From Alligator mississippiensis (taxonomy: Eukaryota; Chordata; Crocodylia; Alligatoridae), in contig NC_081826.1 of assembly GCF_030867095.1 (NCBI RefSeq), forward strand, positions 251,142,251 through 251,206,250: a stretch of 64,000 nucleotides of DNA. Reading direction: 5' to 3'. Of this stretch, positions 46,419 through 56,362 are shown one piece after another. The number at the start of each line of letters is the position of its first letter. Position 1 is the stretch's first letter. Under the pieces are notes generated by a model. The model saw only the letters and a list, made by a program, of their open reading frames with translations, made no database searches and was not told where the DNA came from. A program made the position numbers and the translations under genes.

Positions 46419-47873
46419 TGTGGCAAAATGGGGCTCCCTGACTAGCCACAGTGCTAGGCTCCCCACTTGCCTTTGGGTACGCCACCCACCTGTCTCACCT
46501 GCCATGCCTTGTTGGTAATTAATTAGAATATTAATTAAGGCAGGAGGCTGCCCATTCTTGCCCCAATGCCAGGGGGCGCTATCTGTGGCTCCATTTCTCC
46601 CCTATACCACAGCCCAAGCCTCGCAGATGACATCAAGATCTGCAGCCAGACCAAGCTTAGGCCTCATTGTTAGGCCTCAGACACTCTCATTCATACTGCC
46701 CTCCTCTCACTAGGGAGTCTCACACTCTACCTTCTCTCACAGGGTCTCTTTCATGCATCAAAAACGTATACTGCCTTGCTGTCTTGGAACAGCCCCTTCA
46801 GCCATAGGCTTTAGCTAGCTCATACCTTGGGTGGCGGATGTACTGTCTTTTGGGTCTCTGCCGCGACCCTCACCAGGGTAGTGGCCAGCCAATTGCCCAA
46901 CCAGGTCCAAGCTTGCCCTGGCCTCTTCTGGGGCAACTCTATACATATAAACATACTGGGCTCCCAGCCTTCTGGTTCTTCTCCCCACACTGGGGTCCCT
47001 CCTCTCTGCCCCCTTTCTAGGGCCACCCCTCACCAGGGCATTCTTATCCCACAGCATGACTGGTGCTCCAGGGTCTCGTGGGGACTCTCACTCTCCCCCT
47101 GGAGCTACAGGTCATTGTGCTCACCTATAGCTCTTCTTTTCGACCCATACTCAGCCTCCCAGCAGTGGAGGATTTACTAGGGTCAGGACTTGCCCCTCTC
47201 TCTCAGGCAGAGCTCCCCTTACTCAGTCTCTGGCCCAAACTACAGCTTCAGGCATCCAGAGACATACCTAGGCCTACTCCCCTTCACTGGGGCTCCACAC
47301 CACCCCCTTCACTGGGGCTACAGGGCTTCCTTCCTCAGTGGGCTCAGGTGGCTGTAGCCATGCCTGGCAACTACCTTTCTTCAGGGTCCTATACCCCACA
47401 GGGCTCAGGTGGCCACAGTGGTGCCTGGCCCCCACTCTCACTCCTCAGGGTCCTATACCCCACAGGGCTCAGGCAGCCACAGCCATGCCTAGCCCCTACC
47501 TCCAATGTTACATAACCCACCTGAAGGTAAGGGCTTAGGCTAGGGTTAAGGCACCCCTACCCACTTTTCACCAGCACAATAACTGGCCTGGCATTTCCTG
47601 AGAGCCCCACCAGGCCACCCACTACTGGCAGAGTACAGTTTTAGGTCATGCCCAGGACCAGGAGCCTCCAAACCATCCCCTACAGCTCCTCCCTTACCTC
47701 CAGGATACTCCAAACAGCCCTCTAGCCAGGCAATATTATTGCCTGACCTGTCAGTAGCAAACTGCCCTGTTTATATGGGCAGCCAGAGATCTAAAATGGC
47801 CCCTGCAATCAAGCACCTGCTGGCTGCTTGGCTTCAGTCTTAAAGTAGCAGGCACTAACAGTGGCCTGCCACA
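46419..47873 (-). mobile_element. Solo LTR-type element, second LTR family (1455 bp), TSD GAGGC
   Basis: On the minus strand it starts TGTGGCAGGCCACTG and ends TTTTGCCACA. GAGGC flanks it at 46414-46418 and 47874-47878. A TATA-like ATATAAA lies at 47770-47776 (complement). Its two ends align with the 740-bp LTR at 37475-38214; the extra middle (about 46560-47500) contains 64-bp tandem units around 47381 and 47445. It may be a long LTR variant or an LTR with a nested insertion. Confidence 0.85.
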
Positions 47874-49430
47874 GAGGCCTTATTTAAAGGTTGCTGAAAA
47901 GGAGTTTCCCATTGATTTCAACAGACCTTGAGATGGGACTGTATTCTACTTTTGACATGGGGAGAGACACAAGCTGGATGGAGCTATAAAGATACAGTTT
48001 ACCCCAGTCAGATATAGAGTTCTCATTATTAAATATATTAAATTTCCTTTACAGAAAAACCTTGATTTTTTTCCCTTTGTCACCATAGTGTGCACAATAA
48101 TTAGACTGGGATGATGGAATATTCACAAATCAAAAGTAGTAAGGTGTACTTGCTGTCATCTTGGCGTATGAGACCAGATACTAACTTCTGCATAGTGTTC
48201 CTACAAATCTTCACTAGCAATAGTTAATCTCTCCTAAAATAAAAGTTTGTGAAGAAAAAAGGACCTAAACTGATAATCATAAACCCTAAACTTCTGTTTC
48301 AGAACAGGTATAGTACACCCAATGCTTCCATTTGGAACCTGTCAAGACATGTCAACAGGTGTCATTTGTGATCACTTCTTGGAACAATAAAAGGTTTTCA
48401 TGTTTTGTTAATGCATATAATTATTGCCATTAACTTTTATGTCTTTATTGGTGTGACATACTTTACTTCTGTGCAATCCACTTGTTCTATACATTCCAAG
48501 ATGAAACAACATCATTCATCATATTATTTGCATAATTGTAGCAGCAGAAATCTCAGCAGGGCATTTCCTTGTAATTAATGTAATTAATTTATCAGATGCC
48601 AGCAAAGTCATCAGGGCTGTGGACAGAAACAAGATTAAACAGTAATTCTATATTTAACTAGGACAAGCAGAGCACAAGAATAGTACATTTAGCATTGATA
48701 TATTAGAAATATCAGAGTGGAACAGTTTCTCTATTTAGATAATTATTTTATTGAAGAGACTAAAATGTGTTGGATAGAATAAGGGTGCATGTTGTTAACA
48801 TCCCAGTCTGGTTACACTTACACACAGTATCTTAAAGGTATAAGGTATGAAAGCTCTCTAAAACTGATAGTATACCTATGTGAAACTGTAAGGGGAGGTT
48901 AGACAGACCTTTAGGTGTGATATAAAAACATAAATGGATAGAATGCAATTCCTCAGATTTGCCTTGATCAAGATCAGTTGTTCTTTTGCAGAGAAACCTT
49001 AGGTTTATTAATGATCAACAAGGCTAGGAAGCCACTTTTGGAAAAAGAGCCTCACCAGTGGTACACAGCTTTACAGCACAAGGCTTTGTGATGGGATATT
49101 GTTTCAATACTAAGTCAATGGGAAAAAATTACTGACTCACCTCCAATTTTTAACATTCATTCAATTCCCTGTCTTGAAAACAGTATGTTTCCAATATATA
49201 TCCAAAGCCATATACCATTTTCCTATTGAAGACATGGTGGCTGAAGATCATAAGGAGCATAAATAGTATTTTAAGTTAGTTTTTATATATCTTCCACTTC
49301 TGGTGTACACGCGAGGATGATGAAAAGGCTTCCATAGAACTTCTTCTGATAAACTCTCTGACCTGGCCAAACCTGTTTCTGGAGTTTGTGAGCTCCTCAG
49401 ATCTTGTCTTCATTGCAGGGTAGGGTGTTG
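47874..49430. other. Intergenic, nothing firm
   Basis: AT-rich, no bounded repeat or gene seen. Confidence 0.45.
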
Positions 49431-49975
49431 CAGGGGCAGATCCAGTGCGGGTGTATTGGGGCACTTGCACCTTTGATCCCTGCTCCACCCAAAGTTTAAG
49501 ACCAACTGTGGCAGTGGCAGCAGCAATACAAGTCAGGCAGTGCTGAGGGAGTCAAATGACTTCCTGGCTCATTGCAATCTACCTGATCTCTTCTAAACTC
49601 ATTCTACAGCTGTTAACCACCCTCTCTTCTTTTTACTGGGCTTGATGTTCCACGAATCAAGCTGGCCTTTGTTCTGCAATTCTGCTGTCTGTTAGCTGCT
49701 GCTAGTCATGCAGCTTCAAGTTCACAGCCCTGCAGATTGCTTTTGCCTGGTTCCAATGAAGTTCTATTTGTTTTTGCCTCCATCCTAAACTGAATAATAC
49801 AGCCCTGGGCTCCTAGCTTGATAGTAAAGCTGCTATAGTTTCTTTTTTGCTGGTGAAAAAATCTGTTGTTTGATATGTGATGTTTTATATGTGATAATAT
49901 GTTGTTTTATATGTAATGCACCTGACCATCTGCACCCCCCTTTTCCAAGTCCTGAATCCGCCCACGGAGTGTTAT
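49430..49975 (-). repeat. Interspersed repeat flanking the CpG island, left copy
   Basis: Shares TTTGATCCCTGCTCCACC, ACCACCCTCTCTTCTTT and TACTGGGCTTGATGT with 51105-51590 in the same order. The ends GGGGCAGATCCAG and (complement) GGGCGGATTCAGGAC are similar and inverted, suggesting a DNA-transposon derivative. Confidence 0.65.
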
Positions 49976-50149
49976 GTAGCAGGGATGGTCCAGGAGGTGT
50001 ATGAGAGGCAAGGCTAGTTTTTGTTGTGGGTTTTTGTTTTTTGGGGGAGGGGTGTTGCTGGGTTTTTTGTGACAGGTTTTATGGGGCCAGCTGTACAGCT
50101 GGGAGAGCTGCTGGGCTAGTCCTTGGGGTCACCTCCCTGGAGAGTTCAC

Positions 50150-50910
50150 AAGAGTTATGTGCATCCAAGCTGTTCCTCTGGAGACAGCCCGGCTCAAGCA
50201 GCCCGCGCGGCCCGTCTCCCCGCCCCGCACTGCTGGGGGACTTCAGCGCTGCAGCCGCAGAGAGGCTCCGCGCCGGGGCTCAGCCCCCAAAGGCCCAGTG
50301 GGGATTCTCCTCTTACTTCTCGGGAGCTCAGGAAAGACGGGCCCGTCCCTGTAGCCGGGGACCTGCAGGAACAACCTGTCGGCTTCCTCCCGCTGAGTGG
50401 CGGAGAATGGCCCCGGGCGGGCTGAGCAAGGGCAGAGGGGCGGGGAGGCGGGCAGGAGCAGGGAACCGCCTGTTTCCCAGCCGGGAGGCAGGGCGCGGCT
50501 GGGCGTGGGGGTGGAGGGGATGGGGATGGAGAGGAGGATGCGGCTCCCAAGCGCAGAGAGGTGCGGGGCAGCAGAGGGAAGTCACGGGCACAGGCATTCG
50601 GGGCATTACGGTAAGGGCTCCCCCCGCGGGGCGACTCCCGAGCCCCTTCCCCGGGGGCGGGCGCCGGGCGCTGCGCGCGGGTCCCGGGGCCGCTCCGGGC
50701 TGCGTCCTGCGGGTCTGCCCGGGAGGAGCTCGGGCTCTTCCCTGCCTCTGCGCCAAAGCGGAGCCGGGCAGGCTGCGGGCATCTCTCTGTACCGCTCCTT
50801 CCCTTTCCCAGTTCGAGGGCCGCAAGGGCCCTCCCGTGAGGGGCCCCGTTCCCCGTGGGAGATGTTTCAGACCTGGACGTCTCCTCAGGGGAGGTTCAGA
50901 GCCTCGGGCA
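50150..50910 (+). promoter_or_regulatory. OCLN: CpG island, probable OCLN promoter and first exon
   Basis: This is the only dense CpG cluster in the window outside the LTR elements. It contains GGGGCGGGG-type GC boxes (for example near 50437 and 50653) and no TATA box of note. It lies 5.4 kb upstream of the first coding exon on the same strand. Open frames across it on both strands are typical of GC-rich DNA and carry no domain text. Confidence 0.7.
50500..50610 (+). other. OCLN: Probable non-coding exon 1 of OCLN (5' end unknown)
   Basis: A strong donor ACG|GTAAGG sits at 50610/50611 inside the CpG island. Mammalian OCLN also has a non-coding first exon, followed by a short exon with the start codon. 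The start given here is nominal; the transcription start cannot be placed. Confidence 0.4.
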
Positions 50911-51104
50911 CTGCTCACTCGCCAGAGAAGCGTTCAAAAACGGCAACAAGTCCCCAACCCCTGTCCCGGCCTCCAGGCACGAAGCGGAGCTGTACAGTGG
51001 TCCTAGTTTCCCGGCCCCTGCTCGAGAGTCCCACTCACTCCCTTTGCCTGCCTCCCACGGGCATTGCCGCTGTGCGGGTGCAGGAGGGTGCACCCCAACC
51101 CTTG

Positions 51105-51590
51105 CGCACCGCTTTGATCCCTGCTCCACCCCGAGTTGAAAACCAGCTGCTTGGCAGCGACAGCAGCTTTTCTAGTCAGGCAGCGCTGAAGGACCCAATT
51201 GACTTAATGGCTAATTGTCATCTACCGGCTCGCGTCTAAAATCTTCATTCCAGGAGTGTTTACCACCCTCTCTTCTTTCTACTGGGCTTGATGTCCTGCC
51301 AGCCCAGCAAGCCTTTCTTGTGAAATTCTGCTGTCTCTTAGTGGCTCCTGGTCCCGGAGCTCCTATCTCAGAGCCCTGCTGATGGTTTTTAACACATCCC
51401 AGTGAAGTAATATTTGTTTTTGCTTCCATCTTACATGGAATAACACAGCCCTAGGCTCCTAGTCTATTAGTAAAGCATCTTGCTTATTTCTAACTGGAGA
51501 AAAATATGCATTTGATAAGTGATGATGCACCTCACCATCCACCATCTGCACTCCCCTTTTTCAAAAGTCTAGATCCACCCAAACTCTGAT
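51105..51590 (-). repeat. Interspersed repeat flanking the CpG island, right copy
   Basis: Diverged direct copy of 49430-49975. Both end with CATCTGCAC followed by a CCCCTTTT tract and a GAT/AATCC-type end. A third related end is at 54747-54780 in reverse orientation (GGCAGATCTAAGATTTTGAA). Confidence 0.65.
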
Positions 51591-51799
51591 TAGTGGAGGG
51601 ACTAGGGAATGCCCCAGTGTATCATTTTGAGCCCCCATTGAAAAACCATATAAAGCACAAACACGCACCACCATTGGCAGCCATTGGTTTTGGGAGACCG
51701 TGGAGAGTGCGCCTTTGGTGGGTTACTGGGTACCACCACATATACAAACATGCATATAGTAATAAATAATATATTTAAGTACAAATAAATAGTAAAATA

Positions 51800-51920
51800 A
51801 TAGCAGAAATTCCCTATGCCTGAAGAAGGGTGACTGCCCCTCAAAGCTTGCTAGAACTTTTTTCCAACTACGAAGTTGGTTTAATAAAGATATCACATCT
51901 ACCCAAAAAACCTTGCCTGC
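51800..51920 (+). repeat. Penelope-type repeat end with hammerhead-like core
   Basis: CTGAAGA at 51820-51826 is followed by a GGG...CCC stem-like stretch, CAAAGC and GTTGGTTTAATAAAGATATC. It matches the repeats at 62116 and 63720 in layout. Confidence 0.6.
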
Positions 51921-51964
51921 CTAGTAAAATAATAGTTATACTCCACTCAATACTATTACTACAA

Positions 51965-54450
51965 CTTTATATTTTGTGCATTTCTGTCTGCAAATTCATC
52001 AATAACCTGGTCTGAGCTATGTTTCCTAGCCCTCTCCTTTCCAATAGACAAGATTGCTAAACCATAAAGCTTTTCTTGACTCATTGTGCTGTGCAGATAA
52101 TTCTTAATTATTTTGAGTTCAAGAAGGAACGTTCAGCACCTGATATTGTTCTGGGGATTGTTATAAATATCGCAATTGCCATACATACTTCAGACAACCT
52201 TGATGATAAAGCACTGTTATCAACAATTCATACTTTAGCCAAATCTTCCTCTGTAAGTAACTTCAGCATTTCTGTTAGACATGCAAGTAATTTTCCAGGC
52301 AAGGCAACAGAAAAGTCCCTGTTGTATTGTTTCACTAGCTTTTCAGCTTCTTTCTTCAGCTCTTCATCAGTTGCTCTTACAAGTTTCTTCAGTAGAATTA
52401 CATTAAGCTTTGGAACAACTGCATCCAAACTATGGAAATGACTTGACAACTGGGCTAAAATGATATTCAAACAATCATTGGACACATTAATTTTGAAATA
52501 TCTCCTGGCATTGTTCAATCTTTCAGTCTCGCATAATTCATCAAAGCATGTTTTCATTTTCTTTCCTTGGTTCAATTCAAACTTAACTTCCAAACCCCAC
52601 TCTACTGACATCCTAATGGTGTTTAGTTTGGCTAAATATGTCATTAGAGTGTAGGTACCTAGGGACAGATAGTAGATTGTAGATTGTAGGTACCTAGGGA
52701 CAGAATTTATGGGTTCCAGAATTGTTGTTTGGAACACACCAGAAATACACAATTGAAAGTTTCTAAGATTTTTATTTTTAATTCAAAGCTTTGCTATGTT
52801 CATTGACCTTTTCACTCAGGAGAATTATTCTGGAAAGCATCTTCATTATATCCACATAGCAAAATCACAAAGCAATGACCGATTTGTTTCTTGAGGACAT
52901 GCATAATGGATATAGTCTCTTCACAGTAATGTTACTGACAAGCTTTAAGACAGAAGCTAATTCAGATAACATGGTCTGTTGCTTTATGCTACGTCCAAAG
53001 AAAGTGTAGACTCTTTCAATCACCTCATAAAAACATTTTATTTCCAGTATTCCCTGAGCACAGCCATTAAGTGTAAGGTTCAAACTGTAGGCACCACAGT
53101 GTACATATTCTCCATTCAGTTCTCTCATAGATTTTCTTGCCTGCACTCTGGAATAACCACTGTTTGTATCTGCAGTCCCATTACATCCTTGACTGCAACA
53201 CTTTGATGTGTCCAACCCTTTTCCTTTGATGTAGTCCACAATTTCCTGTTCAAGAACAGCACCACTTTGATCAGATATTTCATGAAATTCCAGAAAAGCC
53301 GCATTAATTTTCACACCAATTGCTATATTCACATAATTGGCTTCTACTGTTGCATAAGAAAAAACTTGACTTAGCTGGTCAATTTTTGCAATATCTTGGC
53401 TTGTATTAATAACAGAGAAAAATGGTCTACTTCTGATTTCTTCAACTCTCTCTCTCTCAACATATTTTGACAGTAATTTAGTGATATCATTCTGAATGCT
53501 TTAAATACTGAACAGAATTTTTTGGTTTATTAATTAGCTGTTTCAGCACTGGATTGTATTACCCAAGAATTCATTGATTGAAAGAATTTCCATTGTTAAC
53601 ATCACCTAAAACCTCTCTGTGTCCCCTGGAAGTGAGGTTACATATTGTCATTGTTAAAGTCACATTGATGAGACACTCAAGATTTGCCTCCAGACGTTCT
53701 TTGTTTTCTTGATTTCTTTTCTGTTATCTTTGTCAATAGTAATGCCATGTAATCTCCACTGCAGAAACACTAGGCATGCATTTAAGGGCGAATGTAAAGT
53801 TTCGTGAATATCTGTCCTTTCAGTTAAATGATGCCAGTCTCTAACACCTCTGACCCATGCTGCATTGCATGTAGAAGACATATGGTCAGCAAAGAGCCAA
53901 AATGTCTTGTAGTACGTACTGTCAACCTTAGGTGAATAACAGAGCAGAGTATGATTACTTTTGTGCTCTTGGTGTAATACCTTCTAGAAAAACACTGCCC
54001 ACTTTGTTTTCTATCCTGTGTAAATGGTCCCTTGGTTATATATGAACCTTGTGAACTTATATATCTTTTCATTTGACTGTTTGGAATCTCTAATGGGAAA
54101 CATCCTTGCTCTTTGGGATATATTTTCAACACTCTAGAATATTTTCTAGGATTTGCTAATTCATAGTTTATTTTGCCAGACTCATCCTCATTTAATAGAG
54201 CACTACCAGTGTTTCTTCCTACACTATGATCAAACTGTTTATACTGTTTTTATGTCTAAGAACTAGTATGTGATATATTATTATTTTGTACTCCTGTAAG
54301 CTCACAGTTATTACTCTTCCTGTTGCAATCACAGTCACTAATGTCAACACATTGAAAGCATTTGCTTATTTTGGGTAGTTCTGCAGACAGTTTAAACTCT
54401 TCCTTCTTTTTCTTCCATGTTTTTACACCACTTTTATGTTTGGGGGGCAT
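51965..54450 (-). pseudogene. hAT-superfamily transposase relic (TTF / DUF4371 / hATC type)
   Basis: Minus-strand pieces in order: a basic N-terminus (PPKHKSGVKTWKKKKEE) with LPKISKCF; a TTF-zinc-finger-like region near 54000-54130; a middle piece at 52865-53332 with GYSRVQARKSMRELNGEYVH and HCGAYSLNLTLNG, the DUF4371 signature; the 52228-52752 piece; and a C-terminal dimerisation stretch near 52040-52140 whose reverse translation reads ERSFLELKIIKNYLHSTM. Frameshifts and stops separate the pieces. It sits antisense in OCLN intron 1 and resembles the transposases from which ZMYM-type genes arose (family knowledge). It is dead as read here. Confidence 0.8.
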
Positions 54451-54744
54451 TCTCAAGAACAGTGATTACAAGATTACAAAATTTAAACAAACTATCCCCA
54501 TCATAAATTTTCATGTATAGAAAAAACATGTACACATAAATTGTGGGCTGGGGCATGGATTAATTCAAGCCTAGTGACAGGTTTGTCTGGGTTGCTTCCT
54601 CATCATGCATATCATGCACTTGATCATGCCACCTGATCTTGCTCATATGGGGAGAAGAAACAAACATCTTAAATCCTGGAATCCCAGCAAAGTTTCAATA
54701 AAATATATGTATCAACAAGCCCAGCAAATAATATTTACCAGCAA

Positions 54745-55470
54745 ACATGGGCAGATCTAAGATTTTGAAAGGGGGGTGGGGCAGTGAAGGGGGAGGCAAT
54801 GAGGCAGAGGCATACAGCACTCCTTCAGCACCCTGGGCAGAGCATGGTAGGGGCAAGGCAGAGGAAGGATACTGTCCCCACAGTAGGAGAAGTGGAGGAA
54901 TACTATCTTCTACCCAGCTCCATGTCCCCAGGCTCCTTGCACTCTAGCAGTTGCTGCTGCAGCTTGGGGATGGCAGGAAGACACCAGCTGCAGCAGCCCT
55001 GTGGCACAGATTCCCCAGGGACCCAGGAACAGCCCTGGTGGGAGTTAAGTCCTCTACATGGGGAGAGCCCACTAATGAAAGGGCCAGGGGCTGGCCCACC
55101 TCTGCACCCCATGGGGGTTAGCTCCCTGGGCTGGGGATTAGCTTCTCACCCCGGGTGAGGGACCACCCTAGGTATCCTGACTGCTTGACCTCCACCACAG
55201 GCATAGCCAGCTATTCCTGTCCTGAGCAGAGGGGTAAGGGTGGAGAGGGGCTTTTGCTGAGTCCAGAAGAATGATGGGGTGAGGTGAGAGGAAGAATCTT
55301 CTTGGCCCTGGCAAGGATTCACTCAGGCTGTTGGCTCTGGCTATTTCTGCCCTGCTGATCACTGATTGGCTGATTGAAGGCAGGATGTGATCAAGAGGAT
55401 CTGATTGGAGGCAGAAGTATACTGCTGGCCCACATGCAGAACTGGGCTGCTCTAAATTTCAATTTGGCAA
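54745..55470. repeat. Repeat-like segment, unknown class
   Basis: Begins with the reverse of the repeat end seen at 49950 and 51560, then moderately GC-rich sequence without domain text. Confidence 0.35.
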
Positions 55471-55575
55471 CAGTTGTGAGTGCTATAGGTAGCATGACCT
55501 CACATGTCCTAGATTAGCTGGAACAGTTCTGGATTTTGGAGGCTGGTCCCAGCCTTCTGGTGAAAATTAGGAGGG

Positions 55576-55960
55576 TGTAGCAGGGTACCTTTGGTGCCTG
55601 CCACTTTAAGGGCCTGAACAGGCAGCTGAGCAGCCTGTAGGCGACTGCAGAGCCAGTCAGGTGGGTCACATCACCATCAGGAGGCTGCCTGATTGGAGGA
55701 GGGCCCGGCTGCTGGTGAATAAGAGCAGGCCCTGAGCAGTAACACCAATAGTTGCTGCAGGGAGCCAGACGGAGTTGCCTGGACAGAGCTGCTTCTCCTA
55801 CAACACCTGGAGTTCAGGGTAGGAGCTATGGGGATGGAGGAGGTTCATGGTCCTGCAGAATGACCTAAAACTACACCCTACTGGGGAGGATGGTGTGGTG
55901 GGGCAGTCCTCAGGAAATGCCACACCTGTGCGTCCCCAGTGAAAGATGAGGATGGGGTGA
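55576..55960 (+). mobile_element. Second-family LTR fragment
   Basis: TGTAGCAGGGTACCTTTGGT and GCCTGCCACTTTAAG at 55576-55612 match the third 121-bp unit of the LTR at 37717. GACCTAAAACTACACCCTAC and CAGGAAATGCCA further on match 37948-38030. The 3' end is not clear and no target duplication is seen. Confidence 0.65.
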
Positions 55961-56270
55961 GGATGGGGCACCAAAAAGCCTCAGTCCCCACTGCCTTACC
56001 CCATGGAGGGGAAAGGCTAGGGGAGCACACCCAACAGGAAAGCACAGGGCCCAGGTCCACTGAGTGGGGCCTGAAATCTCTTGAAAGAAAACTTTGGACA
56101 AAAAACCTGTGATTTGACCACTTGCCTTTTCATTAGGGCTATATATTTAATAAATCTCTGTGCTATTGCTTAACAATCCTATCTAACAATAGTGTATAGC
56201 TACTATGATATGTATCATTAAGATTATATTATTTACAATGTTTTATTACTAAGATTGTAATTTTTTTCAG

Positions 56271-56362
56271 TTACCAAAAGTACATCTTGGAATTTAGCAG
56301 CCCCGCACTTCAACTATGTTGTCCAGATCTTTTGGAAATCCTCCACCTTATCGATCAGAACT
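56271..56362 (+). CDS. OCLN: OCLN exon 2 with start codon
   Basis: The acceptor TTTTTTTCAG ends at 56270, ATG is at 56316-56318, and the donor GTGAGT starts at 56363. Coding bases 56316-56362 give MLSRSFGNPPPYRSE plus two bases of a leucine codon. No other ATG precedes it in the exon. Context upstream of the ATG is weak. Confidence 0.85.

Noticed and set aside
46815..47538. Frames up to 150 codons on both strands
   Set aside because: They fall inside the 1455-bp LTR element with tandem units; compositional.
50026..51006. 326-codon open frame over the CpG island, with long frames also on the other strand
   Set aside because: GC-rich DNA is stop-poor; the product is low-complexity R/G/P/A text, begins upstream of the island in simple sequence, and fits no family. 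Better explained as promoter and first exon.
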